DNA of 64,000 bases from Pectobacterium parmentieri (GCF_001742145.1 NZ_CP015749.1:4092001-4156000); one strand, 5' to 3'. Positions 7,624-17,057 are shown, numbered from the stretch's first letter. Made by a program: numbers and translations. The notes: generated by a model not told the origin, from the sequence alone.

Positions 7624-9941
7624 TTTCGTTTCCCTTTTGAATCAGGCAACGCCAGAGGCGCCAGCAAAAAGGCGGTAAAAATACCGCTACAAAGCACAAT
7701 TCCGAAGCTGCTGATGGCCTGAGTGCTGCTGAAAACCAGCATACCCAGCGTCAACAGCGCGACGCACATCGCTAACGTCACCGCCAGCAATGAGGTCATC
7801 GGCGTACCGCGCGGGTTGCTGAAAAACAGCGTGTAATTGATGCCAATCCCAAGAACCAGAACCAGCGCCAACAATGAAAATAGATTCAGCGAATGACCAC
7901 TCAGCGCCAGCGCCGCCAGGCCACCGCCTAGCGACAACACCGACGGCACCACATTTAATAATCCACGGCGCAGCCCAAGACGAATAACGTAGCTCAGCGC
8001 AATCACAGCCAGCGCTGCCGTCAGCAACCATCCCAGCATGGCGCGATAGAAACCGAACAGCGCGTCAAAGGTGCCTTTTCTGTCGATCCACTCCACGCCC
8101 GGCAGGGTTTTAGCCATCTGTCCCAGCGCGGCGCTATCGCTTACTCCGCTGACGGGAACCAGAACACCACTTTTCCCATTAGGTAACGTCAACCACAGCA
8201 ACCGCCATCCTTCACTTATCGGGCTATCCAGCCAGCGCTCTGGCGTTACCGGCATGGGCCGTATATCCGGCATGACGACATCAACGCCCGTATCATTAAG
8301 ACGCCCGATCACCGTTGCGGCTGCCGAAGCAATAAGCTGACTATCGCGCTGTTGCTGAGCCAGAGAAGAAAGCGGCAGTAACCGGTACTGCTTTAGCCAC
8401 GCCTGTTGCTGCGCGTCACGCAGTTTAGGCGCGAGCTGTTCCAGACGCTGTAATGTCTCCTCTGCGCTGTCGCCATAGACGACGAACCAGGTTTGATCGG
8501 CGCTCTGTCCCGTCAGTGCCGTCAACTGCCGCTCTTGTTGCATCAGATCCTGCGGCAGCGCCTGTAGCTGAGAGATATCATCATTCACCTCCAACCGCAG
8601 CAATCCCACGACAGAAAGTAGCAGCAGCGTCAGCGGGATCCCAAAACGCACGGCGCGCTGACGCCGCCACGCGGCTAGCCAGCGCCCCATCAGCACCATT
8701 ACGGGGATCGGCCTGACCGGCAGTCCCTTTACCAGAAAAGGATACCAGCACACCACGGTCAGGCAGGAGGCCGTCAGCCCGGTGGCGGCGAACACCGCCA
8801 GTTGCTGTAAGCCCGGGAAAGGGGCCAGCGCCATCATCAAGTAAGCCACCACCGCCGTACCCAGCGCGAGCAAAAGGGCCGGCAGCACCTTTTTCAGGCT
8901 TTCCAGGGCGGAGACATGGCCGCCGTGAACCATCCGTTCGGTCAGATAATAGAGCGTATAATCCGCTGAAATACCGACGATGCTGATACTCATCACCAGC
9001 GTCATTAAATGCAGTTCACCGAACAGCAGCAAGGTAAAGACCGTACCAGCCAGCGCACCGATGCCCACCGATAATCCACATAACAGCAGCGGGCGCGGTG
9101 AACGAAAGACAAAGAAGATCAGCAGCAGCACGCCAGCGACGGTGGCGACACCAAGGGTAGAGACATCTTTTTTGGCCTGTTGGCTGGCATAGTTGCTGAA
9201 CAGTACCGTCCCGCGTGTTAATACCTCGGCATCAGGGAATGCGGCCTTCAGATCGCGCTCAACGGCACTGAGCTTATCAACCAGTTGCTGATTGCGCGCC
9301 ATGTCGAAGGAACCCCCGCTAAGCTCACCGTGCAGAAAATACCAGGTGCGGCCTTGTGCATCTTTTGCCGTTAGCCAGCCTTGCGACAATCCTAACTGGC
9401 TGGCATTTTGCTGCAACGCCAGTTGAGAGCCACGCACCAGCATCAAAGGATCGTGATTTAACTCTTTACCGCTCACGCCCGCGAACGCGGAATAAAGCTG
9501 CGCCAGCACCCAATCGGCCTGCGCCACACCGCCATTCTCCAGCCGCGCGCGCGTGACAGAATCGACCAGACCATTGCGGTGTTCAAAAACGAATTTCCCC
9601 CACCGCTGCTGCTGTTCGGCATCAATCGGGCCATTGACCTGCTGTAGATCGGGAAGCGCACGCAGGTGTTTCAACCACCAGTCAGCCACCGCGGGTTCAG
9701 CCTGCTTGCCGGGTGTAACGAGCCACACCATCTGCCGATCGAGGCGTTGCATAAAGCCTTGCTGTAGTTCAGGGGGAAGCCCCCCCATCGCCTGCTTGGG
9801 TAACAACGCCAATACGCTACTGTTGATCTGCGCCTTCGGCAGCAGCAGAACCAGCGTAGCAATCAACACCACACAGCAGCCAATCCAAACCAGCGCGGCG
9901 CGACGGATACCGTCAGAAAACGAAACGCTGTAATTCATCAT
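7620..9941 (-). CDS. apeM: ApeM, MMPL/RND-type exporter
   Basis: Large inner-membrane protein of 773 residues. It has an N-terminal membrane segment (VWIGCCVVLIATLVLLLP), a periplasmic domain of about 200 residues, a block of membrane segments from about residue 245 (SADYTLYYLTERM is typical of the MMPL/SSD family), a second periplasmic domain and a second membrane block near residues 635-760. It likely moves the finished aryl polyene lipid from the inner membrane to the periplasm for transfer by ApeL. It overlaps apeL by 29 nt upstream and apeN by 4 nt downstream. ATG at 9941 or 9938 is the start. Confidence 0.87.
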   Translation of the reverse strand: MMNYSVSFSDGIRRAALVWIGCCVVLIATLVLLLPKAQINSSVLALLPKQAMGGLPPELQQGFMQRLDRQMVWLVTPGKQAEPAVADWWLKHLRALPDLQQVNGPIDAEQQQRWGKFVFEHRNGLVDSVTRARLENGGVAQADWVLAQLYSAFAGVSGKELNHDPLMLVRGSQLALQQNASQLGLSQGWLTAKDAQGRTWYFLHGELSGGSFDMARNQQLVDKLSAVERDLKAAFPDAEVLTRGTVLFSNYASQQAKKDVSTLGVATVAGVLLLIFFVFRSPRPLLLCGLSVGIGALAGTVFTLLLFGELHLMTLVMSISIVGISADYTLYYLTERMVHGGHVSALESLKKVLPALLLALGTAVVAYLMMALAPFPGLQQLAVFAATGLTASCLTVVCWYPFLVKGLPVRPIPVMVLMGRWLAAWRRQRAVRFGIPLTLLLLSVVGLLRLEVNDDISQLQALPQDLMQQERQLTALTGQSADQTWFVVYGDSAEETLQRLEQLAPKLRDAQQQAWLKQYRLLPLSSLAQQQRDSQLIASAAATVIGRLNDTGVDVVMPDIRPMPVTPERWLDSPISEGWRLLWLTLPNGKSGVLVPVSGVSDSAALGQMAKTLPGVEWIDRKGTFDALFGFYRAMLGWLLTAALAVIALSYVIRLGLRRGLLNVVPSVLSLGGGLAALALSGHSLNLFSLLALVLVLGIGINYTLFFSNPRGTPMTSLLAVTLAMCVALLTLGMLVFSSTQAISSFGIVLCSGIFTAFLLAPLALPDSKGKRK

Positions 9942-10518
9942 CGCTTAACGTCCGGGGAGTGATCCGCTGGTTGCTCAGCGTAATTCTGGTCATGTCGCCC
10001 TGACGGTCATCCAGTTCGATGCCGTCGAGAAACTCACCGCCGTTCAGCGTAATGGTGTTGAACAATTTATCTAACGGCGACGTTTTTGGTGTCAGCACCA
10101 GACGCCACTGCTGCTTACCGAGATCGGTAAACTCGATGGAGAAATTCTGCTCCAATACGTGGCGATCGGCCTGAAACAAGGCACGTAACAGGTGGTTAAA
10201 CTGAAACATCTGCGGATTGCTTTCCGCCGTGACAATCTGCGGCGCTTGCCCGTTCATCACCTGAACCATACGCGCTTCGTCCAACACCATCGTCAGCGGA
10301 AACGGTGTGGCCTGATGCCACCAGAGCCCTTTTTCCTGCGCGATCAGCAGTTGTCCGCCGGATTTAAGCGGCTTTGCCATCCCTTTTATTTCACGCAGTT
10401 GGGTGAAATCGGCGCGTACAACCGGCTGGCTACTGAATTTCTGTTGTAAATCATCCAGCGTAACGGCCTGCGCCACACCGCCAAACAGCATAAAAACCGC
10501 GACAATCAGTCGTATCAT
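9913..10518 (-). CDS. apeL: ApeL, LolA-like periplasmic carrier
   Basis: Periplasmic protein of 201 residues with a Sec signal (MIRLIVAVFMLFGGVAQA) and a LolA-type outer-membrane lipoprotein carrier domain (VVRADFTQLREIKGMAKPLKSGG near residue 34, then KGLWWHQATPFPLTMVLDE). Inferred role: shuttling the polyene lipid across the periplasm between ApeM and the outer membrane. ATG 10518 overlaps the apeK stop by ATGA. The paralogue LolA itself is elsewhere in such genomes, so this is a dedicated copy. Confidence 0.87.
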   Translation of the reverse strand: MIRLIVAVFMLFGGVAQAVTLDDLQQKFSSQPVVRADFTQLREIKGMAKPLKSGGQLLIAQEKGLWWHQATPFPLTMVLDEARMVQVMNGQAPQIVTAESNPQMFQFNHLLRALFQADRHVLEQNFSIEFTDLGKQQWRLVLTPKTSPLDKLFNTITLNGGEFLDGIELDDRQGDMTRITLSNQRITPRTLSDDELQRFVF

Positions 10519-10937
10519 GGTGTCACTCCAAGGCGCTCAAACAAAATAGGGGGGGAAACGAAATTCAGTTCACGGCATCCTTCCTGTACCGCGACCTGGA
10601 TCGTATAACCCGTCGTCGTGCGTTGGCCGCTTTCGGCATCGAAAATCTGGTAGGCGATACGCAACCGATTCTCGACTTCTTCGATAGTGGCGCGAATGCG
10701 TATACGTTGCTCATAGGTCAATGCGGCGCGGTATTTCACACGCGTGTCCACCACCGGCCACACATAGCCCGATGCCTGCATCTCACGATAGCCATAGTTA
10801 AATTTGCTGAGCAGCGCCTCGCGCGCGACTTCAAAAAAACGAAAATAGTTACCGTGCCACACCACGCCCATCGGATCGCAATCATGGAAAGATACGGTCA
10901 ATTCAACCTCATGGCTTAAGCGAGGATCGTTTAGCAC
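10515..10937 (-). CDS. apeK: ApeK, acyl-CoA/ACP thioesterase (4-hydroxybenzoyl-CoA type)
   Basis: Hotdog-fold thioesterase of 140 residues. The segment HDCDPMGVVWHGNYFRFFEVAR is the family signature, with the catalytic Asp in DPMGVVWHGNY. In the APE pathway it could release or edit the chain on the ACP. It starts with GTG at 10937; its first base overlaps the apeJ stop TAG by one nt. Coupling to apeL downstream is by ATGA. Substrate cannot be read from sequence. Confidence 0.87.
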   Translation of the reverse strand: MLNDPRLSHEVELTVSFHDCDPMGVVWHGNYFRFFEVAREALLSKFNYGYREMQASGYVWPVVDTRVKYRAALTYEQRIRIRATIEEVENRLRIAYQIFDAESGQRTTTGYTIQVAVQEGCRELNFVSPPILFERLGVTP

Positions 10938-12652
10938 TATGACTCCTTTTTCCCAGCAGCTTGGCCGTCATCATCAGGCAGGCTCCAGAAATCAAAAAAA
11001 TTAAACCAGTCGAGCGGGGATTTCAGCGCGTAGTGCGCCAGCCGTTCGGCATAGCGATCGACAACCTGTTGCAAAGCCTGCTGTCGGGTTGGGCGCGGTA
11101 ACGCAATGCTATCGGCAAAGGGCTCGCAGTAGACACGCAGCTTTTTCTGCTCGCGAATGACAAACATCAGTAAGACAGGGCAACGCAGCGCCGCAGCCAG
11201 TACAAAAGGCCCTTGAGGAAAGGGGGCTTCTTTTCCCAAGAACGGGCTCCACACCACACGCCGAACCCCACCACGCTGGCGATGTACCGCCGTGCGATCG
11301 CCGACAATCGCCACCCATTCCCCCGCATCCAGCTTTTCTTGCAGCATGATTGCCGTGTCCGGTCCGATGTCGCTGACAGGGATAAGATTCACACCAGCCT
11401 GTGGGGCGATCTCTTCCAGCACCTGTTTAAAACGCTGGGAATTTTCAGTAAACACCAGTGCGTTAATCACCAGCCCACTCACCTGCTGTGCCAGCGCCCG
11501 GCACACCTCGATGTCACCGAGGTGTGAAGCCAGAATCAGTTGTCCTTTTTGCCTGCTGTGTTCAATGGTTTGTCGCGCGCCGGGGGCAAAATCGATATCA
11601 CGTCCCCAGTGTAGATCGCCACGCCAACTGGCGATTTTGTCCAGCATTGCCTGACCAAAACGCAGGAAATGGTGATAACTGCTGAGCGGTTTAGGCAGCG
11701 GGATAGCTTGCTGACGCGCATAATCCCCGATTTGCCGCAGCCATGACTGAGAGGCCGCGCGCGCGGTACGCCCAGTCAGCCAGTAAAATGCAATAACCGG
11801 CCAGAGAAACAGCGTAAACACCCCACGACCTAACCGCTGATAGACCGCCAGCATAAACCGCATACCGAGCAAGCCCTTGCGTTCCGATACGCCAGCCCAG
11901 TGTTGCTGACGCTGCCGCAGTAGCAGCATGGGAATGCGCGGAAGCATGCCGAAAAACAGACGGGTATGCATCCAGGAAATCCGCAGGTTATCGTGCAACG
12001 CATCAAAATGAGACAGGCCGTTTTCTGGATAGGTCACCGCTGTTTCAATAAAGCGGCTGGGCGTTCCCGCCCAATACAGACGCACCATAATTTCCGTATC
12101 GAAATCCATACGGTGACCGAGAGACGTCCGAGAGAGAAGGGATAACGTCGCCGCAACCGGATAAACACGGAATCCACACATGCTGTCCTTGAGGGAAAGG
12201 GATAACGTTTCAATCCAGACCCAGACGTGGGTGACATAGCGCCCGTAAAGACGTGATTTCGGCACCGAGGCATCGTAGCGCGGCCGACCGGAAATCAGGC
12301 AACCTGGGTGCGCTTTCGCCTCATCCAGCAAAAGCGGTGCATCTTCAATCTGATGCTGCCCATCGGCATCCACCTGTAAGGCATGGGTAAACCCGGCATG
12401 CGCCGCTGCGTCGATGCCACGGATCACCGCCGCGCCTTTCCCACTGTTGTGCGCCAACCGAATCAACGTCACACCATCGTTTTCTGCAACCAACTGATTG
12501 AGAACATGCTGCGTTGCCGCATCACTGCCATCATCAACAATAAAAACCGGCAGCGCTAACGGTGCTAAACGCACCAGCACCGACGCCATCATGGCACCGT
12601 GGTTATAACAGGGGATCACCACGCAGGGCGAGAATGCGCCATTTACTGACAT
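10937..12652 (-). CDS. apeJ: ApeJ, fused glycosyltransferase 2 and LpxL-like acyltransferase
   Basis: Bifunctional protein of 571 residues. Residues 1 to about 230 are a family 2 glycosyltransferase: CVVIPCYNHGAMM at the N-terminus, the nucleotide-sugar Asp in FIVDDGSD, and the metal-binding QVDADGQH. From about residue 290 on lies a lysophospholipid/lipid A-type acyltransferase with the HxxxxD/E core SHLGDIEVC and downstream VAIVGDRTAVHRQRGG. It likely builds the glycolipid or acyl anchor of the aryl polyene at the inner membrane. It overlaps apeI by 10 nt. The same fusion is found in the E. coli type cluster. Confidence 0.87.
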   Translation of the reverse strand: MSVNGAFSPCVVIPCYNHGAMMASVLVRLAPLALPVFIVDDGSDAATQHVLNQLVAENDGVTLIRLAHNSGKGAAVIRGIDAAAHAGFTHALQVDADGQHQIEDAPLLLDEAKAHPGCLISGRPRYDASVPKSRLYGRYVTHVWVWIETLSLSLKDSMCGFRVYPVAATLSLLSRTSLGHRMDFDTEIMVRLYWAGTPSRFIETAVTYPENGLSHFDALHDNLRISWMHTRLFFGMLPRIPMLLLRQRQQHWAGVSERKGLLGMRFMLAVYQRLGRGVFTLFLWPVIAFYWLTGRTARAASQSWLRQIGDYARQQAIPLPKPLSSYHHFLRFGQAMLDKIASWRGDLHWGRDIDFAPGARQTIEHSRQKGQLILASHLGDIEVCRALAQQVSGLVINALVFTENSQRFKQVLEEIAPQAGVNLIPVSDIGPDTAIMLQEKLDAGEWVAIVGDRTAVHRQRGGVRRVVWSPFLGKEAPFPQGPFVLAAALRCPVLLMFVIREQKKLRVYCEPFADSIALPRPTRQQALQQVVDRYAERLAHYALKSPLDWFNFFDFWSLPDDDGQAAGKKES

Positions 12653-13032
12653 GGGCGATCTTCCACCATCGGCGTAAGCTTGATTTTTCCGCTGCTGGCC
12701 GTGCGCTCAACATCATCATCCAGAATGATGTAGCTAAAGGTCAGCCATTGCTTTCCGGCATGCCATGTCAGAACCAAACGCAGCGTTTTTCCGGGCAAAA
12801 TCGGCTGCTGAAACTTAATGTTTTCAATGGACAAGAACGTCCAACCTTGCGCCAGCATCGTCGTCGCGTAATGCATGACCCAATCCAACTGTGCCACACC
12901 AGGCAGTAGCGGTTGACCCGTAAAGTGGCCGTTGAACCAGAACAAATCGGGATCAACCCGTAGCATCAATTCAACCTGAGACGTTTCATCCGTCTTTTTT
13001 ACATCGTGCCGGGCAAGCTCAACGGGCAACAT
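12643..13032 (-). CDS. apeI: ApeI, 3-hydroxyacyl-ACP dehydratase (FabZ-like hotdog)
   Basis: Hotdog-fold protein of 129 residues with HFTGQPLLPGVAQLDWV, corresponding to the FabZ core HFPxxPxxPGVxxxE. Asp replaces the usual Glu of FabZ at the end of that motif. Together with ApeP it accounts for dehydration in polyene synthesis; the E. coli homologue is the active dehydratase with broad chain length. I start at ATG 13032 (MLPVELARHDV); the longer frame to 13092 lies inside apeH. The gene overlaps apeH by 14 nt and apeJ by 10 nt. Confidence 0.86.
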   Translation of the reverse strand: MLPVELARHDVKKTDETSQVELMLRVDPDLFWFNGHFTGQPLLPGVAQLDWVMHYATTMLAQGWTFLSIENIKFQQPILPGKTLRLVLTWHAGKQWLTFSYIILDDDVERTASSGKIKLTPMVEDRPCQ

Positions 13033-14374
13033 GAAACAATTCCTGTATCTGCGGCCAGGCACGTTTACTCTGGCTATTGTGAGGAATGACATCGACGACG
13101 CGCCAAAAACGCGGCATCGCTAACGGCTCCAGCCATTTTTGCAATTCATGCCGCCATTGGCGTTTCAAATTCGGTAAATCAGCAGCCTTGTCTGGGGAAT
13201 TCAACACCAGTACCACACCAATCCCGCTACGTTCTGGGCGCGTCACCTGAAGCGCAACCGCATCGGCAATATCGGGCAGATCGAGTAAGCGTCGTTCTAT
13301 CTCGCTTAGCGAGATGCGCTTGTCTTCGATCTTCACGACGCGATCGTGCCGGCCGCACAGTTGAAAATGGCCGTCGTCGTCAAACGCCAATCGGTCATCC
13401 AGCTTGTGACCTTGATCATTAGGGATCAGTGCCGACTGTGCCCACCAATCATCATGTTCATCACGTCGTAGTGACACGCCGGGAAACAGTTGCCACGGCA
13501 CGATATCAACCTCGCGCGATCGCCATGCTAAAACTCCCGTTTCTGTACTGCCGTATATTTCATTGATGGGGCGCGTAAACCACGTCGCTGCCGCCTCGGC
13601 ATGCTGCCAGGGTAATGTTCCCCCCGCAGAGACAATCAACGAGCACAACGGGGCAGAAAGCGCCCGATCGATACGGCGTAAGAATGCCGGACTACTGATA
13701 AACACGGAACGCTGCTGACGATCCTGTGAAGTAAGTTGTTCGGTATAAAGCAGTTGGCGGCTATCAAAACGCAGCCCCAGCGCCATCGGTAGCCAAATGC
13801 GAAACGTCAGCCCGTATAAATGCTGGTGGGTGACAGAAGCAATCACGTCACAGCCTTGCAAATGCACGCCCCAGCGATCCGCCAACCAACGCGACTCTTC
13901 ATCCAGACAGCGTACTGGTTTCACAATCTGGCGAGGCTTCCCGGTAGAACCCGACGTAAACAACACAACGCAGGCATCATCCGGTATGGGAGGTAACACA
14001 GACTCAGCGACGTTCACCGTATCGACCGTTAGGGTAAATACGGGGCAATCCAGATGCAGCGACACATCCGTCAATAAACCGTCAAACTCATCCGCCTGTT
14101 CTTCTAGTACTGATTGGCGACAATGACCAGGAATGACGGGGGTTTTTCCCGCATGCAAAGCAGCCAGAAGCCCTATCGTGAAGCGATAACTGTCTTCAAA
14201 ACACAGCGCCCAACGCGTCTCCTGTCGCTGGCTTAGTTGCTGACAAAGCGCAATAACCTGTGCTTTCAGCATACTCAGCGTGAACATGGTGGCACCATTA
14301 TTGGCAACAATGCGCTGAGGAGAATCATTTCCCCTGAGCCAGTCATTGACAGCTCGAACAGTCGGCCCGTTCAT
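13019..14374 (-). CDS. apeH: ApeH, AMP-dependent aryl-acid:ACP ligase
   Basis: Acyl-adenylate-forming enzyme of 451 residues that, in the characterised E. coli pathway, activates 4-hydroxybenzoate and loads it on an ACP as starter. The P-loop-like A3 motif is VLFTSGSTGKPRQIVKP near residue 140, A5 is EIYGSTETGVLAWRS, and A7/A8 are in LCGRHDRVVKIEDKRISLSEIE. ATG 14374 overlaps the apeG stop by 4 nt (ATGA); the frame open to 14470 is inside apeG. No chorismate lyase gene is in the cluster, so 4-hydroxybenzoate would come from ubiquinone synthesis. Confidence 0.88.
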   Translation of the reverse strand: MNGPTVRAVNDWLRGNDSPQRIVANNGATMFTLSMLKAQVIALCQQLSQRQETRWALCFEDSYRFTIGLLAALHAGKTPVIPGHCRQSVLEEQADEFDGLLTDVSLHLDCPVFTLTVDTVNVAESVLPPIPDDACVVLFTSGSTGKPRQIVKPVRCLDEESRWLADRWGVHLQGCDVIASVTHQHLYGLTFRIWLPMALGLRFDSRQLLYTEQLTSQDRQQRSVFISSPAFLRRIDRALSAPLCSLIVSAGGTLPWQHAEAAATWFTRPINEIYGSTETGVLAWRSREVDIVPWQLFPGVSLRRDEHDDWWAQSALIPNDQGHKLDDRLAFDDDGHFQLCGRHDRVVKIEDKRISLSEIERRLLDLPDIADAVALQVTRPERSGIGVVLVLNSPDKAADLPNLKRQWRHELQKWLEPLAMPRFWRVVDVIPHNSQSKRAWPQIQELFHVAR

Positions 14375-14934
14375 ACGCACTTCCTCAGACGCTGGCGTAT
14401 CAACCACTCTCCCCCCATCAACAACCCCATAAGCACATAGCTGATCACGCCGTTCCATAACGTCCACCAATGAAGATCGCCAACAACACAGGTCAGCACG
14501 GCGATACTGCCGTTAAAAATAAAAAACCAACACCATACCTTCGTCACGCGACGCGTATAGGCAATAGCCTGAACCGGGAGTTCCGGTTCCCGAAGGCGAG
14601 CAAGGCGCTCGACAAGCGGCATGCCGCTATAAAGTGAGCCACCAAAAAACAACAACATGACGCTGTTTACCGCAACGGGATACCACAGCAGCCAACCGCC
14701 ATCACGCAGTAATAAACTGGCAATGGAAAGCGCAACTCCAGCCGCAGCCAGCCACAGAGCCGTCCCTTTGAAAGCATGTTTATCATCACGCAACGTGGCG
14801 AAACGTAGAACAAACATCAGCGCTAATGCAACGAGTAGCCAGCGATGTTCAGGATGCGTGATGCTAAACCAGGCCAGAAAAGGCCAGGCAATCGTCATTA
14901 ATACATTCAGACTACTTATCAGCACACGTATCAC
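14371..14934 (-). CDS. apeG: ApeG, small integral membrane protein of the APE cluster
   Basis: Membrane protein of 187 residues with about five to six hydrophobic segments (VLMTIAWPFLAWF, WLLVALALMFVLRFATL, GTALWLAAAGVALSIASLLL, YPVAVNSVMLLFFGGSLY, VWCWFFIFNGSIAVLTCVV, GVISYVLMGLLMGGEWLI). It starts with GTG at 14934, 12 nt after apeF, and ends in an ATGA overlap with apeH. It belongs to the COG4648-type family found in APE and similar pigment clusters. Its biochemical role is unknown; inner-membrane scaffolding or transport is conceivable. Confidence 0.8.
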   Translation of the reverse strand: MIRVLISSLNVLMTIAWPFLAWFSITHPEHRWLLVALALMFVLRFATLRDDKHAFKGTALWLAAAGVALSIASLLLRDGGWLLWYPVAVNSVMLLFFGGSLYSGMPLVERLARLREPELPVQAIAYTRRVTKVWCWFFIFNGSIAVLTCVVGDLHWWTLWNGVISYVLMGLLMGGEWLIRQRLRKCV

Positions 14935-14946
14935 TTGGCGAACTCA

Positions 14947-15198
14947 TCAACCTTCACGGAGCAGGTTTTCTACCGCATCAACCACATCCTGTACGGTACG
15001 CACAGATTTAAAAATTTCCGGCGATATTTTGCGCCCGATGCGTTTTTGCAGGTGAACCACCATATCCACGGCGTCAATGCTATCTAACTCAAGATCTTCA
15101 TAGAGGCGGGATTCAGGTTTTATCTCATCAGCATCCAGTTCAAACAGCTTGACCAGTAAGCCGGTAATTTCCTGATAAATTTCGTTTTTATCCATCAT
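14947..15198 (-). CDS. apeF: ApeF, acyl carrier protein
   Basis: Acyl carrier protein of 83 residues. The phosphopantetheine attachment Ser is in the LELDSIDAVDMVV motif of helix II. It starts at ATG 15198 or the next ATG at 15195; a TTG at 15201 is also in frame. It follows apeE by 20 nt. The cluster has two distinct ACPs, which in E. coli carry different intermediates during elongation. Confidence 0.88.
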   Translation of the reverse strand: MMDKNEIYQEITGLLVKLFELDADEIKPESRLYEDLELDSIDAVDMVVHLQKRIGRKISPEIFKSVRTVQDVVDAVENLLREG

Positions 15199-15218
15199 CA
15201 ACTCATTTTATTTTACTA

Positions 15219-15485
15219 TCAGGCACTTACGGCGCGCTGAGTGTTGATAAAAGCGGCAAGGGTAGCAACGGAAAAGAAGTGTTGGCGCACTTCTTCACTT
15301 TCAGCAGAAAGTACGACGCCATAACGGTTTTTAACCGCTAGCCCCAGTTCAAGTGCATCAATAGAATCCAGACCAAGACCCTCGCCAAAAAGCGGGGCGT
15401 CCGTTTCTATTTCATCAACGCTAATATCTTCAAGATTAAGAGAATCAATAATCATCTCTTTGATTTCAATAAATAGACTTTCCAT
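15219..15485 (-). CDS. apeE: ApeE, acyl carrier protein
   Basis: Acyl carrier protein of 88 residues with the attachment Ser in GLGLDSIDALELGL. I choose ATG 15485 because TGGAA lies 6 nt before it; in-frame ATG 15491 and TTG 15497 are alternatives. The N-terminus MESLFIEIKEMIIDSLNLE fits family members. In the E. coli pathway this carrier takes the aryl starter and growing chain. It follows apeD closely. Confidence 0.87.
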   Translation of the reverse strand: MESLFIEIKEMIIDSLNLEDISVDEIETDAPLFGEGLGLDSIDALELGLAVKNRYGVVLSAESEEVRQHFFSVATLAAFINTQRAVSA

Positions 15486-15504
15486 ATGCATTTCCAAATG
15501 GTGA

Positions 15505-16293
15505 TCAGCTTTCTGGTGTTAAAGATTGCTGCAAAAGGCGATTCAAACGGCGAGCCGCCAAGGATCGCGCCTCTTCAGGCGCCATAAAAATGTCGCTGCT
15601 GATACGTTCGCGCACGCTCACCGTGAAATACGGCTTTTCAGGCGGAATATGATACCAACGACTTTGTTTTCCTAATGTGTCTTGACTACAACAAATATGC
15701 ACGACCCGCAAATCACAGCCGCAGCGCACCGCAATATTTGCAGCACCACGTTGCAGAACAAGAGGTTCCCCATAACGTGTGCGCGTGCCTTCAGGAAAAA
15801 TAATGATCGCATCACCGTTATCAAGCCGCTGCTGGCAGTCCGGTAATAGCGCATCAGATTGGCTGTTAAGCAGGTAATCTGCAGAGCGAATAACGCCACG
15901 GAAAAAGAAGTTTTTCTGTAAGTCGGCCTTAACCAGACAGTCTGCATCTGGCATGACGGACGCCAGTAACACATAGTCGATTAACGTCGGATGATTAGCG
16001 ATAATCAAACAACCGCGATCGCGCTGTAAAGTTTCGATGCCGTCAATACGGTAATCCAGCACCCCTAACCTGCGAGCACTGCATAAAAAAAGTCGGAAGC
16101 TGGCGGAAATGCTACGGCGTGCCAACTGGCGGCGGCGAGTGGTATCCCGCTGAATCAGCAACACATTGAACCACACCAGAGAAAGCAGCAAACCGCCAAC
16201 GCCAAACATGGCAAAACAAATGCCGGTCATCATTAGCCGCCACAGACGATTCAAACGCGCGGCAGGGCAAAGAACCAGCGATGACTCAGACAT
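15505..16293 (-). CDS. apeD: ApeD, 1-acylglycerol-3-phosphate O-acyltransferase family protein
   Basis: PlsC-type acyltransferase of 262 residues. The catalytic HX4D is NHPTLID and the phosphate-binding motif is FPEGTRTR. A hydrophobic N-terminal segment (MMTGICFAMFGVGGLLLSLVWFN, read in parts) anchors it in the inner membrane. It probably transfers the polyene acyl chain to a lipid acceptor. ATG 16293 overlaps the apeC stop by 8 nt; upstream in-frame starts inside apeC have no ribosome site. Confidence 0.87.
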   Translation of the reverse strand: MSESSLVLCPAARLNRLWRLMMTGICFAMFGVGGLLLSLVWFNVLLIQRDTTRRRQLARRSISASFRLFLCSARRLGVLDYRIDGIETLQRDRGCLIIANHPTLIDYVLLASVMPDADCLVKADLQKNFFFRGVIRSADYLLNSQSDALLPDCQQRLDNGDAIIIFPEGTRTRYGEPLVLQRGAANIAVRCGCDLRVVHICCSQDTLGKQSRWYHIPPEKPYFTVSVRERISSDIFMAPEEARSLAARRLNRLLQQSLTPES

Positions 16294-17014
16294 GATGTCT
16301 TTCCCATGTCCAGTCAACACGTTCACCGGGTAAGGAAAAACATGTTTTTTTGGCAAGGAAAGCATGTAAAAACAGCAGGCTTTGCGGTACGCCACCGTCG
16401 TGGCGTTCTACCTGAGGTCGCGATTCACACACCACCTCATCGCCATCTCCTAACAATAGAGCGACAGCATAAGGATAACGAGGCATTTTTGCTGGAACAT
16501 GTGGATGGTAGAAATCAGGGATCGCGCCATCAAAATCAACCAGGAGAATAGTGCGGTAGCCCGCAGCCTGTAATGCTTTCACTTCAACAAGACCTTGTTG
16601 AAAAGAGTCTATTCCTGCGGCAATCGACGTAGAAACCAGCGGTTTTTTTGCCGTAATTGTCAGGCTCCCTACTGCCGCATTATGTACTGACATAGCAAAA
16701 TCGGTAGGCGAAATATTTTCATTTTCTGAAAGCGCCTTCAGGATACTCAGGTTACGTTCTAGTTCACCGTGACGAGAGGTGAAAACAATCGCATCAACCG
16801 CCTGGCGACGTAACAACGCTAACCCACTATCGACCGCCAAACGGCTCCCTTGATGAAGGCGACGAGCCATCATCATGGGTAAATGCCGACATTTATCCAA
16901 AGGTTGCTCAGCATCGATAGCCGCAGACATCAGCGACCAATTGAGCCAATCATCCGTGCCGCTGAGGCCCGGAGCACTGGCCTGCCAATCAATAATTGAA
17001 AATGCTAATCTCAT
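16286..17014 (-). CDS. apeC: ApeC, ketosynthase-like chain-length factor without the catalytic cysteine
   Basis: Protein of 242 residues related only to the N-terminal half of beta-ketoacyl synthases. Where ketosynthases have TACSS, this has VSTSIAAGIDSFQQG, so Ile131 replaces the nucleophilic Cys, and the two catalytic His motifs of the C-terminal half are absent. In the E. coli APE system the matching protein forms a heterodimer with ApeO and acts like a chain-length factor. It lies 43 nt after apeB and overlaps apeD. This is normal for the family, not a recent truncation: the frame is intact and coupled. Confidence 0.83.
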   Translation of the reverse strand: MRLAFSIIDWQASAPGLSGTDDWLNWSLMSAAIDAEQPLDKCRHLPMMMARRLHQGSRLAVDSGLALLRRQAVDAIVFTSRHGELERNLSILKALSENENISPTDFAMSVHNAAVGSLTITAKKPLVSTSIAAGIDSFQQGLVEVKALQAAGYRTILLVDFDGAIPDFYHPHVPAKMPRYPYAVALLLGDGDEVVCESRPQVERHDGGVPQSLLFLHAFLAKKTCFSLPGERVDWTWERHHV

Positions 17015-17057
17015 ACTGCTTTCTTCCAGTCCGACCTATTCAGGCTATACTGTTTTG

